Positions 1 through 9,124 are shown, counted from the stretch's first letter. The stretch is DNA of 17,662 bases from Gonapodya sp. JEL0774 (GCA_027604505.1 JADIIX010000269.1:1-17662); one strand, 5' to 3'. The notes: generated by a model not told the origin, from the letters alone. Numbers and translations: made by a program.

Positions 1-611
1 CAAACCCATGAGGTTGTTCAAGGTAAACCTCTTCTGAAAGGTCTCCATGTAAGAAAGCATTAGAAATATCAAACTGCCTGATATAGTACCCTTTTTGAGC
101 AGCTATTGCTAACAGTATGTGCCATGACTTCCCAATCATAACAGGTGCAAAGGTTTGGGAGAAGTCATGCCTTCCTTTTGGTCAAAACCTCTTGCAACCC
201 ATCGTGCCTTGAACTTTGCAACATGATCAGTCAACATTTTGATAGCATAAACCATTTTCCTGATAGAACATTGTATGAAGGCAGCCTTGGTACCAACTCC
301 CAAGTTTCAAAGTTGTTGAGCTCAGTGACCTCCTCAATTTCAGCATCTTTCCAATACTGGGCTTCCTTGGAAAACACTGCTTCCCTTTGATTCTTTGGAA
401 CTCTGATTGTGTCTGTGGTTTCAAGAGTAACAATGTTTGCATCAGCAGGGTCATATTGGGCAATGGGATCTGGGGATTCTTCCCGAGACAAGTCATCTGG
501 CACCGCTTTGTCTTTCTGAACTGGGATCATACTCCCCCTGGCCACAGGTTCTTTAGAAGCTGAGGCCTCTGCCTTTTGTTTACCTTTGTCCTTAGAAACT
601 GGTACTGCCAC
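1..611 (-). pseudogene. Copia reverse transcriptase, N-terminal part, frameshifted
   Basis: The frame 611-231 carries the usual entry to the copia RT domain: a YWKDAEIEEVTELNNFETW stretch followed by ELVP and GKW. It hits a stop at about 231. The homology continues in a second frame at about 245-185 (KFKARWVARGFDQ) and in a third from about 165 to the left edge (HDFSQTFAPV, then QFDISNAFLHGDLSEEVYLEQP). The Asp of FDISNAFLHG is the first catalytic Asp of the polymerase. The second catalytic motif (YVDD-like) would lie beyond position 1. At least two single-base shifts are needed to join the pieces, so this copy cannot make an intact polymerase. Confidence 0.9.
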
Positions 612-1053
612 TGGATAAAGACTTCAGTTGTGATGGTAAGACAGGTTTCCAAGCTGGTTTCACAGTGACAAGCTTCTGATTTGGCTTCCCTAAACAGGTC
701 TGGGATTATGAATTGGTGGTTTCACATTATTGTTGCCAGCCACTGGTTGAACTTGATCTGCCAATATCTAGAGGCTGTGCTGGATTTGTATCATTTGATC
801 TCAACCCAAGAGATGCTCCACTATTTACACCAGGAGGGCCTCCTAGTGGATGTGGTGCAGGTGCAGTGGATGACTATGAGTATTGTCATTGTCATCAAAA
901 TCATTATCATCATCACTATCAGGACCATTGAGTTGCTGATAATGAATATGTCTTCCTGTTGTTGCTGACTCTTAGGTACAATAGGTGCATCAATTGATGG
1001 TGGCACAGAACAGTCTGCAAATAATGTCTGTTGATATAAGACTCCTCAGTAAA
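612..1053 (-). other. Decayed linker between copia integrase and reverse transcriptase
   Basis: No intact frame is present. Just downstream of the integrase stop, translating past the in-frame TAA gives a plausible continuation (FTEESYIN), so that stop is probably a mutation inside the old polyprotein. Further on, minus-strand pieces read PPSIDAPIVPKSQQQQ and then, after a shift, an Asp/Asn-rich run. This is the kind of hydrophilic, poorly conserved spacer normally found between integrase and RT in copia polyproteins. Confidence 0.6.
884..921. repeat. Imperfect TCA/TTA trinucleotide-rich low-complexity tract
   Basis: The plus strand shows repeated tcat, tcatca and ttatca units. On the minus strand in the old copia frame it codes an Asp/Asn-rich acidic run in the integrase-RT spacer. 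It is short and imperfect. Confidence 0.6.
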
Positions 1054-1788
1054 TTAAACATCCCGACTGACACAGATGGTTCTTTTAGTTGGATCATAGA
1101 GTCTGTAGGTTCCATGATCTGATTCATACCCAACAAGAATACACTTGTCTGCTTTTGCATCAAATTTGTCACAGCCATCTTCCTTGTTTAATGCAAAGAC
1201 CTGAGAGCCAAGACTCCTGAAGTGAGATGTGTTCACAGGTTGCCCAGTCACAACTTCCAATGGGATTCTCCCTCCAATTGCACTTGATGGCCTGCGATTA
1301 ATAGTATGTACCATGGCTCTACTGATTTCAGACCACAAGAACTTGGGAAATTTGTTCATCACCACGATAACTCTGGGTGGTTCAATGACTGTTCGATTAC
1401 CCCTCTCAGCAGTGCTGTTATGTTCAGGGGTGTGTGGTGGACTTTCCTCATCCCTGATCCCATGGGATCTCATCCACTGTTGCATCTGAGTATTGAGCAG
1501 TATTTCTTTGGCCCTATCACTTCTGAAAATCTTGACTTCAAAACCTGGGTACTGCTTCTCCATGGTAATCTTGTACTCTCTCAATTTACCAGAAGCTTCA
1601 TTTTTGCTCTTCACGAAATATGGCATGAAGACATGGGTTTCTTCATCCACAACAAGCAGCATGTACCTTTCATGGTGAATGCTTTCAGTCCTTACAGGTC
1701 CAAGGATGTCTGTATGAACCCTACCACCAGGTCTTGTTGCTTTCTGCCTTGGTGGCAAGTTGAATGGGAGCTTAAAGACATCCTTCAC
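1054..1788 (-). pseudogene. Copia integrase core (rve) in one open frame
   Basis: This 244-codon frame is the best preserved part of the retroelement. It contains the conserved start of the catalytic core, RPGGRVHTDILGPV (Asp at about residue 27), the second Asp in FRSDRAKE (about 91), and the Glu in HNSTAERGNRTV (about 128). The second Asp and the Glu lie 37 residues apart, as expected for a retroelement DDE integrase. The downstream part (FPKFLWSEISRAMVHTINR, later KADKCILVGYESDHGTYRLYDP) matches the C-terminal half of copia integrases. Some usual positions are altered: the common SDNGGEF is SDRAKEI here. The frame has no own start; it was part of a polyprotein, and it closes at an in-frame TAA after VSRDV. 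Confidence 0.9.
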
Positions 1789-2255
1789 ATATAAGTGGGT
1801 TGGTAACTCCCCCTGGGATCACACCCCTCCACTATGCCAGCTCTAATCATCTTAATAAGGTCTTTGAAATTCAAATGTGCATATCTGACATGAGCCAATG
1901 CAAGATTGTGACTGGACTTCAGATCTGACTTGGCCACCACATGATTTTCAGACTTGCTTATAGTCTTCCACTTGGACTTGGTTCTCTTTACTTCTGCTTT
2001 GCAAGTGGTATTAAGTGGGTATTCCAGCACCAACTTTGTACCCTTTGACTTTTCTCGCATTACAGATTCAAGGTCTCCTTCTCCTTCAACATCTGGCTCT
2101 TCCAGCACCACAGTTGTGTGTTGACTTAAAGCAGTTGTCTTGGAGACAATGGAAATAGGCATGTGCAGAAATCTCATGGGGAGCAGCAACAAGTCTGATG
2201 ACCCGGTTTCGCACAGTGAGAGCACAATTGAAAAACATTTCTCAGTAGCAATCAC
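1785..2255 (-). pseudogene. Copia GAG-pre-integrase region, 5'-truncated and frameshifted
   Basis: The recognisable part is near the end of the frame: LAHVRYAHLNFKDLIKMIRA followed by GIVEG. It corresponds to the conserved WHRRLGHLNFKDL-type segment with the two His of the integrase zinc finger. The two Cys that normally follow are not visible: an alternative frame near 1790-1815 reads GELPTHLYVKDVFKLPFN, where family members usually have a CxxC. A frameshift separates this piece from the integrase core. The upstream 60-70 codons are low in similarity to anything I recognise and may include the very end of the protease domain. Confidence 0.7.
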
Positions 2256-2336
2256 AATCTAGTGCTAGTAGTGTGGTGTTTTCCTGTATACTTGGTCTCT
2301 TTGTGTAATGCAGATGTCATCCCAGCACCTGACAAC

Positions 2337-2569
2337 ATGACAACTGAGTCAGCACCCACACACAAACCTGGAGCTGCTTCAAAGAGATCCAGCCACCCAC
2401 GCAAACCTGCATTGTCACAGAAAAAGGCAAAGCAGCCACCTTCAGGCTTTGCCTCATTCCGGAAATTGAAGGAGAAGCAGGTCAGGAACAATCATCTGGA
2501 GTATGGATTGGGTATGGTCAGAGGTACGATCAGACACATGTGGACTAAGATGACAGCAGAAGAGAAGGA
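2337..2569 (+). pseudogene. HMG-box-like N-terminal exon of a broken gene
   Basis: From the ATG at 2337 the frame codes a basic Pro/Lys/Ser-rich leader and then a segment with HMG-box spacing: PPSGFASFRKLKEKQVRN, a gap, then RGTIRHMWTKMTAEEKE. The pattern P..GF..F at the start, an Ile-rich helix, and W..MT.EEK is what an HMG-box shows over helices 1 and 2. After EEK the frame runs into unrelated hydrophobic residues and a stop at 2658-2660. A weak donor (GTTAAG at 2570) with a possible acceptor at 2651 would remove that part, but the resulting frame closes after about 27 codons. Either a true splice pattern was missed or the gene is dead. HMG-box assignment is by pattern only. Confidence 0.45.
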
Positions 2570-2644
2570 GTTAAGCTTTTTATTGCAATTAGAATTCATA
2601 TCGTTGTTTTTCATCTTTGTCCATGGGTCCCATGAAAGCCTTTC

Positions 2645-3409
2645 ATGGCAGAGTCTGTGAGACTCAAATCAATCGAACAGAACATCATCTCTGTTACGCA
2701 ACAACAAGTGTCCACTACAAGAATGCCAATTGACTCAGGAACAGCTACTACTACTGTCAAAATATCCACCAGCAAGTATTTCACCTCCAACTTGACCTCC
2801 TCACTCGTCCTCATGCACCATGCCAACATCATCCGGCCCTTGGAAGCAAGACAAAGGCAGGATACAATGCAGAAGTGCTGGATGGAGGCCGCAGAGGCCA
2901 TAGGAGAGAGAACCCAATGCTATACACGAAGGTTGCCCACCTGAACACTGATCGCCGGGTCAAGGCCCCCTGTGATTGCCTCGGAGCAGCAGAATACAGC
3001 TTTTGAAAAGCTCACAGGCAAGAACAAGGAGGATTTGGCATTGGATGTAAACGTGGTGAGTGACGTGGTACATTGTGTTTTGACAGGTGGTTGGGGATAT
3101 CACTGTTCCACACATATGTTACAATAGCAAGCCACCTTTAACGCCAATCTTCCTGACAGCAAGGAGAACGCGTTGGCTGAAAGGAAACAGGATATGAAGC
3201 TTGCAGCTGCTAAGTGGGAGTGGTGTAGCCTTCCTAGGCTTGAGGAATTGCTGAAGGAGGACACCCAGGAGAAAGAAGGTTATCTAGCAATAGCAAGGCA
3301 AGCAGAGGAGAGGAGAATAAAGGAGCTGCAGCTGAAGGAGAGGAAGTTGGGCACTGCAAACCAACAGATGATGATGGAGATACTCAAAATTGTAAGCCAG
3401 AAACGTTAG
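2645..3409 (+). pseudogene. Charged coiled-coil C-terminal part of a spliced gene, one in-frame stop
   Basis: One frame runs from 2645 to 3409 with a single TGA at 2942-2944 and one convincing intron at 3056-3127 (donor GTGAGT, acceptor ATAG, 72 nt). Across that intron the frame is kept, reading KNKEDLALDVNV then QATFNANLPDSKEN. The last exon is rich in Glu, Lys and Gln (GYLAIARQAEERRIKELQLK, then MMMEILKIVSQKR), so a coiled coil is likely. It may be the C-terminal part of the same gene as the HMG-box-like piece upstream, although I could not join the frames. Such charged tails are common in DNA-binding partner proteins of DNA transposons, but no family was recognised. It ends 23 bp from the end of the oppositely oriented transposase relic. 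Confidence 0.45.
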
Positions 3410-3432
3410 CTGTGTATTTCAATATAAAGTCA

Positions 3433-4080
3433 TTACATATATGCTTGCAAATAGGTCTCAATTGAGGGGGGTTTGACACTGAACTTATCACCCGTTTTGC
3501 CCCCATAAAAGTGTGTATGAGCATTAGCCAAGAAGATACCAACACGATAATAAGGCGCTACAGGTGACGACTCTACTTTGATGGTCTGGTAGTAGTTCAT
3601 AAATGCAAAGATAGTCACTGGCTTGTCCCAAGCCCACTCCATTGCAATCCATACAGCATTGTTTAAAGTGTTGTACTGCTGCTGTTCTGGCATCAAGTGT
3701 GGCAACTTCTTAGGTCCTACCAGATGCCCCTTGCTGGGGAAGTAGGCGGGGTCTCTGCAGATTTGGGATGGTTCGTGGTTTTGCTGAAAGCTGTCCTCCG
3801 GGAAAACTTGCTGCCAAGGACCCCATGTCAAACTTTCCTTTGATTTGCATGTGATGTTGTCCACAAGATATGAGATAACACAGGAGAGCTCGTCTGCAGA
3901 GCGACCAAAGGTGAGGGTGATATCAGCAAGGCAATTGGGGAAGGTGAACGGCAAAGTGGCACAAAAAGTGCCTCAATCCCAAGAAAACAAAGTCAATTTT
4001 CAAGGATGATGGTTTCAGGTATCCCTAGTGCTGCTTTAAGGTGAAATAGGTCAGCCTTTTCAAACCTAGAAATCAGGGTC
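3433..4080 (-). pseudogene. PIF/Harbinger-like (DDE_Tnp_4) transposase relic with core deletion
   Basis: The 3' frame (3954-3433, 173 codons, opened by TTG, no ATG) starts with FPNCLADITLTFGRSADELS. This is the conserved N-terminal part of Harbinger-type transposases, where a rlaYPnR..D....FGRs pattern is usual. It ends with YYRVGIFLANAHTHFYG and KPPSIETYL, which match the C-terminal YR....LLNAHTCLYG and PPSLEEYL patterns. In between, CRDPAYFPSKGHL (Asp, about residue 68) and AMEWAW (Glu, about 106) correspond to the second and third catalytic positions. The segment with the first Asp (DGT block, roughly 80-100 residues) is missing. Further N-terminal sequence, FEKADLFHLKAALGIPETI, is found in another frame at 4064-3993 after stops and shifts. 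The gene is therefore dead through frameshifts and an internal deletion. Confidence 0.75.
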
Positions 4081-4385
4081 AAAAATCAAGACAGGTGGGG
4101 TCCAAGGCTGCTGATGGCAGTCACCGCTCATCAGAAACAATGAACACAATCGGCATCTGAAAGCGCTCCCAGATCCCCGCGTGCTGCAGGGAACGCCGGT
4201 CGCTCTGGCGAAGCAGACTGTCTCCCACTGCCATAATCCGCACCTTCTCCTGATCCTCTCCAGTCTGATGTTCACGAATGAAAAACAATTGTTGGAGTCA
4301 GAGGTGTCCCTGTCCATGAAAGTGGTTGCAGAAATTGGGAGCTGGTTTGGGTGCACAAGGTTGCTCGGCTATTTAGTTTTTCACT
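4081..4385 (-). other. Possible upstream part of the transposase relic, nothing firm
   Basis: A 96-codon minus-strand frame (4356-4066) ends in PPVLIFDPDF. One base shift later comes FEKADLFHL of the transposase relic, so this frame could be the old transposase N-terminus. Its Arg- and Cys-rich content (RLERIRRRCGLWQWE) has no match I can name. No terminal inverted repeat was recognised here. Confidence 0.3.
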
Positions 4386-4985
4386 TCACACATTACAATA
4401 ACTGATGTGGTGCCCAACCTCTCTATTTTCTATTCTAGCACAGAAATTCAACATGCCTGGAAACACAGGGGAATATTCTTCATTGCTTGCTCTCATTTGC
4501 AAGTGAAGGTTGCACACTGCCTCATTGGTCTTCAGGATAGAGTCTCTTGATCTTGCCTTCAAGTAGTGCTTGTTGTGGTACTTTGCAAACAACTCATAAG
4601 TGTGACAAAACATAGTCACTCCATCTGGGCATGTCGTAGGATTGTGTCATAGTTCCAATCTCTTGCCAGTACCTCCAAGTTGAGACGCTTCATTGTTGCA
4701 CCACTAGAGTCAATTACATACTTTGAGATCAGTAGCTTGTATTTCTTCTTATCTGCAACACTGAAACCCATAATAAATGGTACACCAGACTTTTGAAGGA
4801 CTGCAATGGTAGAGAATTGATCAAATGGAGCACGTCCAAGTGCAATCCAAGGTTTTGAGTCAGGTAGAATGGAAATTCAAGTTGAATAAAAACTGGCAAT
4901 GTCACAAGAGACTTTCTATCCCAAACCATCACAAGTATTGATCTTACACCTGAATCTTTGCCCTAGCAAGTAAAAGTTGTTATCT
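4386..4985 (-). pseudogene. Decayed protein-coding relic of unknown family
   Basis: Three successive minus-strand frames give protein-like sequence that appears to belong to one gene. The first ends around 4870 (RKSLVTLPVFIQLEFPFYL). The second spans about 4876-4616 (LPDSKPWIALGRAPFDQF, GVPFIMGFSVADKKKYKLL, LNLEVLARDWNYDTIL). The third spans about 4630-4386 (DGVTMFCHTYELFAKYHNK, then EYSPVFPGMLNFC). Frame changes lie near 4860 and 4625. Codon use and the mix of hydrophobic and charged residues look like a real protein rather than chance. I do not recognise the family. Its position inside a transposon-rich block makes a mobile-element origin likely but unproven. Confidence 0.45.
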
Positions 4986-6371
4986 CTTCCAATATCCAAT
5001 CCCAATGGGGAAGAGGTCACAGGAGCTACCGGCGAGCTGTGCTTCACCAAGTCGTGGTAAAAACATCGCGGAACACGAACGCACATCCCATGCGATCGCC
5101 ACACTGCCGACCATTCTCGCTCGAGCCTCGGTACTGATATCCCACCGTAGCACCATCTACGCTGAGTTTGCTTCGAGGCTTTCTAGATCGGGCCGTCCGC
5201 AGTTGGGCGAGAGTGTAATACGAGATCCAATCGCGCGAATTCGGGATGGGTTTGCAGGAACCGTGTTTGCAGTCAATGATGTGATCGAAGGGTGGGTCGC
5301 TGTCCCTGAAGCAGGGGGACTGGAGAGGGCAGTGCAGGTCATTGCGGGTCTCGCTGATGGAATGCAGGTGGCGCAAGAAAGCGGGTTGTCTGCGTTGTTC
5401 CCTGATTCAGTTTTGCGAGGGTCATGCCTTGGTGGTGGGGGTGGTTCGAGTGACTTTTTAGTGGACACGGGCGGTGTAGATCAGTAGACGGTGTTGGTGG
5501 AGTGTTCGTGCTGGACAGTTGAGAAACACTCCCAGCAGGATCCAAGTTAGGAGCAGCGTCAACAAAGCCATTGTCAGTGGAGGCGCAGCCACAGTTGTTG
5601 CTGGAACTCCATCCACAGATGATTCAAAAGGATCCAACTTTCGAAGTCTCTGCACGATTCGATTGATACCGTTTTCATTTTCATTCTCCTGAGAGTAAAG
5701 GTTGCCGATTGTCAAGATAGTTTCATTCAATTTGTTTCTCTTATTGCCTCCTTTGGGCTTCCCGCCCGGCTTGTTCGTCGATCCTGGCTTGGGACACCGC
5801 TTGCCCTTCGTGAGCCAACTTTAGGCCACTGGCACAGTCGTAGAAGTGGTGAAGGGAATGAGAGATAGATGAAAGATATCCTAGACGAACTGTTCGACGA
5901 GTGGGAAGCGGGATAATGTGGGGGAAGTGCTCGGACTTCGTTCGGCACTGAGATTGGGAAGCCGGGTCAGAGCACTGTGACGCCGAAAACACTACATTTG
6001 CATCCCGCGTGCCTCACCTGAATGATTCATAGGGGTCGCTTCCTGAGAGAGAGCTCTCGGCTACGTTGGGGTTCCGAAATGTGACGCCTGATTGGGATAA
6101 CAAGCGAGAACGGGGTTCGGGATGAAAATGGCCATAGGGGGCTCGCGGAATTTGCGCCCAGTTGGATATTTACGGCAGAGCATCGGGAGATTAGATGCGT
6201 GCAGCTTCAGCGAAATTAATACAGGATGTTTCTGGTACTTTTAGTGCTCTCTTTCACCCGGGACTTCACATACTGCATCACGAGTGCAGGCAGTCCCCGC
6301 CACCCACAAATAATACTGACATAACTCTGAGGGATTTCTCTTTTCCATCACGTTGTGATATTTAAAACCAA
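4986..6371. other. Region without a recognised gene; contains the RRP9 promoter side
   Basis: There are open frames on both strands but none resembles a known family. A plus-strand frame from an ATG at 5005 to 5487 (160 codons) has an Ala/Gly-rich, unremarkable composition and antisense frames of similar length, so it is weak evidence for a gene. A minus-strand frame at 5820-5458 is listed separately. From about 6000 to 6371 the sequence is free of long frames and should hold the RRP9 promoter and 5' UTR. An A/T-rich stretch (gatatttaaaacc) lies directly before the RRP9 ATG, too close to act as a TATA box for that start. No RNA gene was seen. Confidence 0.5.
5458..5820 (-). CDS. Uncertain small open frame with one hydrophobic segment
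   Basis: The minus-strand frame is open for about 120 codons but has no ATG near its beginning, so it would need an upstream exon. It begins with a Lys/Gly/Pro-rich basic part (CPKPGSTNKPGGKPKGG), then a polar helix-like part (ENENGINRIVQRLRKLDPFE), then a likely membrane segment (MALLTLLLTWILLGVFL) and a short tail. This layout resembles a small single-pass protein anchored near its C-terminus. No family is recognised and the frame could be fortuitous. It lies divergent to RRP9, about 550 bp upstream. Confidence 0.2.
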   Translation of the reverse strand, partial: SWLTKGKRCPKPGSTNKPGGKPKGGNKRNKLNETILTIGNLYSQENENENGINRIVQRLRKLDPFESSVDGVPATTVAAPPLTMALLTLLLTWILLGVFLNCPARTLHQHRLLIYTARVH

Positions 6372-8711
6372 ATGTTAGACCGTTTCTTCCAAGGAGGTGG
6401 CAAAAAACGAAAGCGCTCTTCGTCTGAGAAGGGATCGTCCCGCGCAACATCCAAATCTACCGCACCGTCACAGTTGTGGGAGGGTACTGATGAACTGGAG
6501 GATGATTCGAACATCGACAACTTGGTGCTGAGGGAGAATGACGAAGATGTCGACTCTGACGAAGATAACGAACGTGAAACTGCAGCGCAGAAGCGCCTCA
6601 GGATAGCAAAGGCGTACATTCGTCAAGTTGAGCAGGACGTGGCAGAAGCTGATGATGAGATAGATGCAGAAGCCATTGACCGCGAGCTCATAATGACAAG
6701 GATGAAAGCAGACCTGGTTTGTGGAGTCATTGTGTGTTGTCACTCTCTTGCGTGGTGTCTCCATGTCGGAACCTGTCCATTCACATACTCAGATTAGCAC
6801 ATCACGGCGCTCCACCCTTCAAATTGCCGACAGAGTCTCGGATATGCTACCCCTCTCCTCTGCATCTGTGCGAACTCTTAAGGGGGGAGCGAAGCGACAC
6901 GAGCTTTCTATTACAGGAGTGTGCATCGCCAAGCCCTCAATTCAATCCGCACAACGACCGATGACCATCTTTGAGCCGTCAAAGAAGGAATCTCAGCCAG
7001 TCTATTTGTATTCATGCTCGAAGGATGCTGTCATTGTAAAATGGGACTTCTACACGGGAAAGAAGCTCGCATTTTTTGAGGGCGTACTGAAGCCAACCAA
7101 GAGGTTGAGCCGCTCGTTGAAGAACATGAATCACCCTAAAGTCTTAGGCACCGGTCATTCGGATCAGATTCTGTGTATCGATGCGACAGATGATGGATGT
7201 CATGTGGTAAGTTTGTTATTCGGAAATGTGCCAGAGCGATAATCGGAAAGTGGTCGTTTCTTCCTATTCCGAGTGAGGCTTTGAGCCCTACGACATATGC
7301 TTTTTGTCGCATGGGAGTCGGCCTGCGTGTTTGCTATTCAAAGACGTACGATCATTCATTTCGGTATATCAACGACATAAACTTTGAGTCTGGATACTTC
7401 GCTGGTCGAACTTTCAGAATTGTGTTTACGACATTATTGCAATCTGGTCACATTTTTGCACTCAGCGGGGGTGACGACTAGAAAAACTGACTGCCAGCAT
7501 TCTCTTTTATCTCATTAAGGTCTCCGGTGGCCGCGATAAGATAATTTGCGTCTGGACTGTCGCCGATGACAAGCTCAAGGGAACACTGAAGCACCACCGC
7601 GATGCTGTTTCTGTGGGTGGGAAAGCTTCTTCAATGTTGAAGTGAAAACGAAAGATTTCTGACAGGCAATTTTTCAAAGGCTTTGAACTTCCGGAAAGGA
7701 CGGACAGAGCTTTACTCCGCATCATATGACAGGACTGTGAAGCTGTGGAATGTAGCGGAGATGTCGTACATTGACACATTGTGAGTCGTAGCGTGAAAGT
7801 GGTTCACTGACCCAAATGTAGCTTTTCTTCCCCTCATTGCGAATACGATCTCCAGGTTTGGTCACCAGGATCAAATCACCTCTCTTTCCGCGCTTCACCG
7901 AGAGCGCTGTCTCACATCGGGTTCACGTGATCGAACAATGCGCCTGTGGAAGACAGCGGAGGAATCCCAACTCGTATACCGGGCGTCAGTGGGGGCTTCA
8001 TTTGCCGAGCAGGGTGAAGATGCTGCGATGATTGCGAAAGTTGGGCGTAAGCGACGACGAATCAAAGAGGGCGAGCAGGGAGGAAGTTTGGACGTGGTGT
8101 GCATGCTTAATGAGGAACATTTTGTGACCGGCAGCGATTCTGGGTAAGTTGTATGTTCTTAGTTCGCAAGTTGTCACGTGAATATTGACCTCGATTACTT
8201 GTCTGGTCGCAGGACTTTAAGTCTTTGGAACATAAACCGGAAGAAACCAGTGTTTACTATTCTCCACGCACATGGGTCGAAGCCTGGCAAGCTTCAATCT
8301 GATTGCAACTGGATAACAGCACTTGCAAGTTTGCACTACTCGGATCTCTTTGCGTCAGGTAATAAATAGACCATTTGTTTGCTGATCCCAAAGCAATGCT
8401 CATTCGAGTAACATTTACAAATCCCAGGTTCATGTGACAATGTCATCCGCCTTTGGAGAGTTGACCTCAACTTCACCTCATTCCGCTCCATCGGTACAAT
8501 TGAAATGCATGGTTTTATCAACGCTATGCAATTTTTTTATGCGCCTGATGTTCTTGAGAAACCTACCGGTGGGGCGAGTGCTCTGCATTTATTGGTTGGA
8601 ACTGGAGCTGAACATCGGTTGGGAAGGTGGTGGAGCCTGAAGGCAGCGGACTTGGGTGTGAAAGGAGGTGTATTAAATGGTGTCCATGTTGTACGGTTGG
8701 GTGTTGTTTAG
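6372..8711 (+). CDS. RRP9: Rrp9/U3-55K, U3 snoRNP WD40 protein
   Basis: Seven exons: 6372-6716, 6793-7206, 7520-7612, 7680-7780, 7856-8143, 8213-8358, 8428-8711. They add to 1671 nt, giving 556 aa, close to the yeast protein length. The N-terminus (MLDRFFQGGGKKRKR) is basic and followed by an acidic region. WD repeats start at about residue 145 (YSCSKDAVIVKWDF) and continue through SGGRDKIICVWTV, YSASYDRTVKLWNV, TSGSRDRTMRLWK, TGSDSGTLSLWNI and SCDNVIRLWRV. The end (GAEHRLGRWWSLK) is the signature C-terminus of this family. In known members the propeller binds the U3 box B/C motif in the nucleolus for pre-18S rRNA processing. Insertions between blades, one very basic (VGRKRRRIKEG), are usual in fungi. 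Introns are 67-76 nt except intron 2 (313 nt). The gene converges on the paladin-like gene. Confidence 0.95.
7207..7519 (+). other. Long intron 2 of RRP9 (313 nt)
   Basis: The donor is GTAAGT and the acceptor TTAAG; a CTGAC branch-site match lies at 7487-7491, about 30 nt before the acceptor. The splice joins GCHV to VSGGRDKII in frame within a WD repeat, so nothing of the protein is missing. It is over four times as long as the other RRP9 introns and holds a stop-free frame of about 94 codons with no resemblance to a known domain. I looked for box C/D and H/ACA features and found no convincing set. Confidence 0.8.
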
Positions 8712-9124
8712 TGTTGTGTCATAAATTTGCCTTTCAATTAAGATATTGCTCATAGTATGCACTCCCTCTAACTGCCGTGCACTCTCGGGTTTGCTTCGCA
8801 TTCAAACAGGAATGATAGTGTTGGATCAACGTCTATTTGTGGACAATGAGAGTTCGTGAAGTGGAATATGACTTCTTTAATGTGTGATGTATTTGAATCA
8901 CTGATCGTGAACTACATTTCATCAGAATGCAAAATCTACGATTCTTGTTTCCATTCTCATTGGCAGATTTCAACCACCGTGTGGGCATATCCTCCCAGTA
9001 CGCACTGAACTAAGACCGATCCTTACAGGTTGTTTACAGTTTACGACGGTAAACATGGCATGTGTCAGGTTACACTTCTGTGTCCATTCTGTAAAGGCAC
9101 GGGCCACCACTTTTCCGCAACCAA
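8712..9124. other. Intergenic space between convergent RRP9 and paladin-like gene
   Basis: About 410 bp between two stop codons facing each other. It should contain the 3' UTRs and poly(A) signals of both genes. No gene, repeat or RNA was recognised. A plus-strand frame starting at 9030 (with CPFCKGTGH) runs into the antisense of the paladin-like last exon and is not convincing. Confidence 0.6.

Larger units (their letters stand above)
1..2255 (-). mobile_element. Truncated, decayed Ty1/copia-type retrotransposon (pol region only)
   Basis: Reading the minus strand from 2255 to 1, the domains come in the copia order: GAG-pre-integrase, integrase core, linker, start of reverse transcriptase. 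This order (integrase before reverse transcriptase) is the mark of Ty1/copia rather than Ty3/gypsy elements. The reading frame is broken at several places: between the pre-integrase piece and the integrase, by an in-frame TAA after the integrase, in the linker, and at least twice in the reverse transcriptase. No gag, protease or long terminal repeat was recognised on the right side, so the element is 5'-truncated at about 2255. On the left it runs out of the window, so the rest of reverse transcriptase, RNase H and the 3' LTR may lie outside. It is not expected to be autonomous. Confidence 0.9.

Noticed and set aside
1-2255. Intact autonomous copia element
   Set aside because: There are multiple frameshifts and an in-frame stop, gag and protease are missing, and no LTR is visible in the window.
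5005-5487. Plus-strand 160-codon frame starting with ATG
   Set aside because: No family resemblance, and comparable frames run on the opposite strand, as expected in G/C-rich non-coding sequence. Not listed as a gene.
6354-6368. A/T-rich gatatttaaaacc as a TATA box for RRP9
   Set aside because: It is only a few bases before the ATG, leaving no room for a transcription start and leader.
7197-7481. 94-codon frame inside RRP9 intron 2 as an extra exon
   Set aside because: Splicing it out joins two halves of a WD repeat exactly in frame, and its sequence has no WD character.
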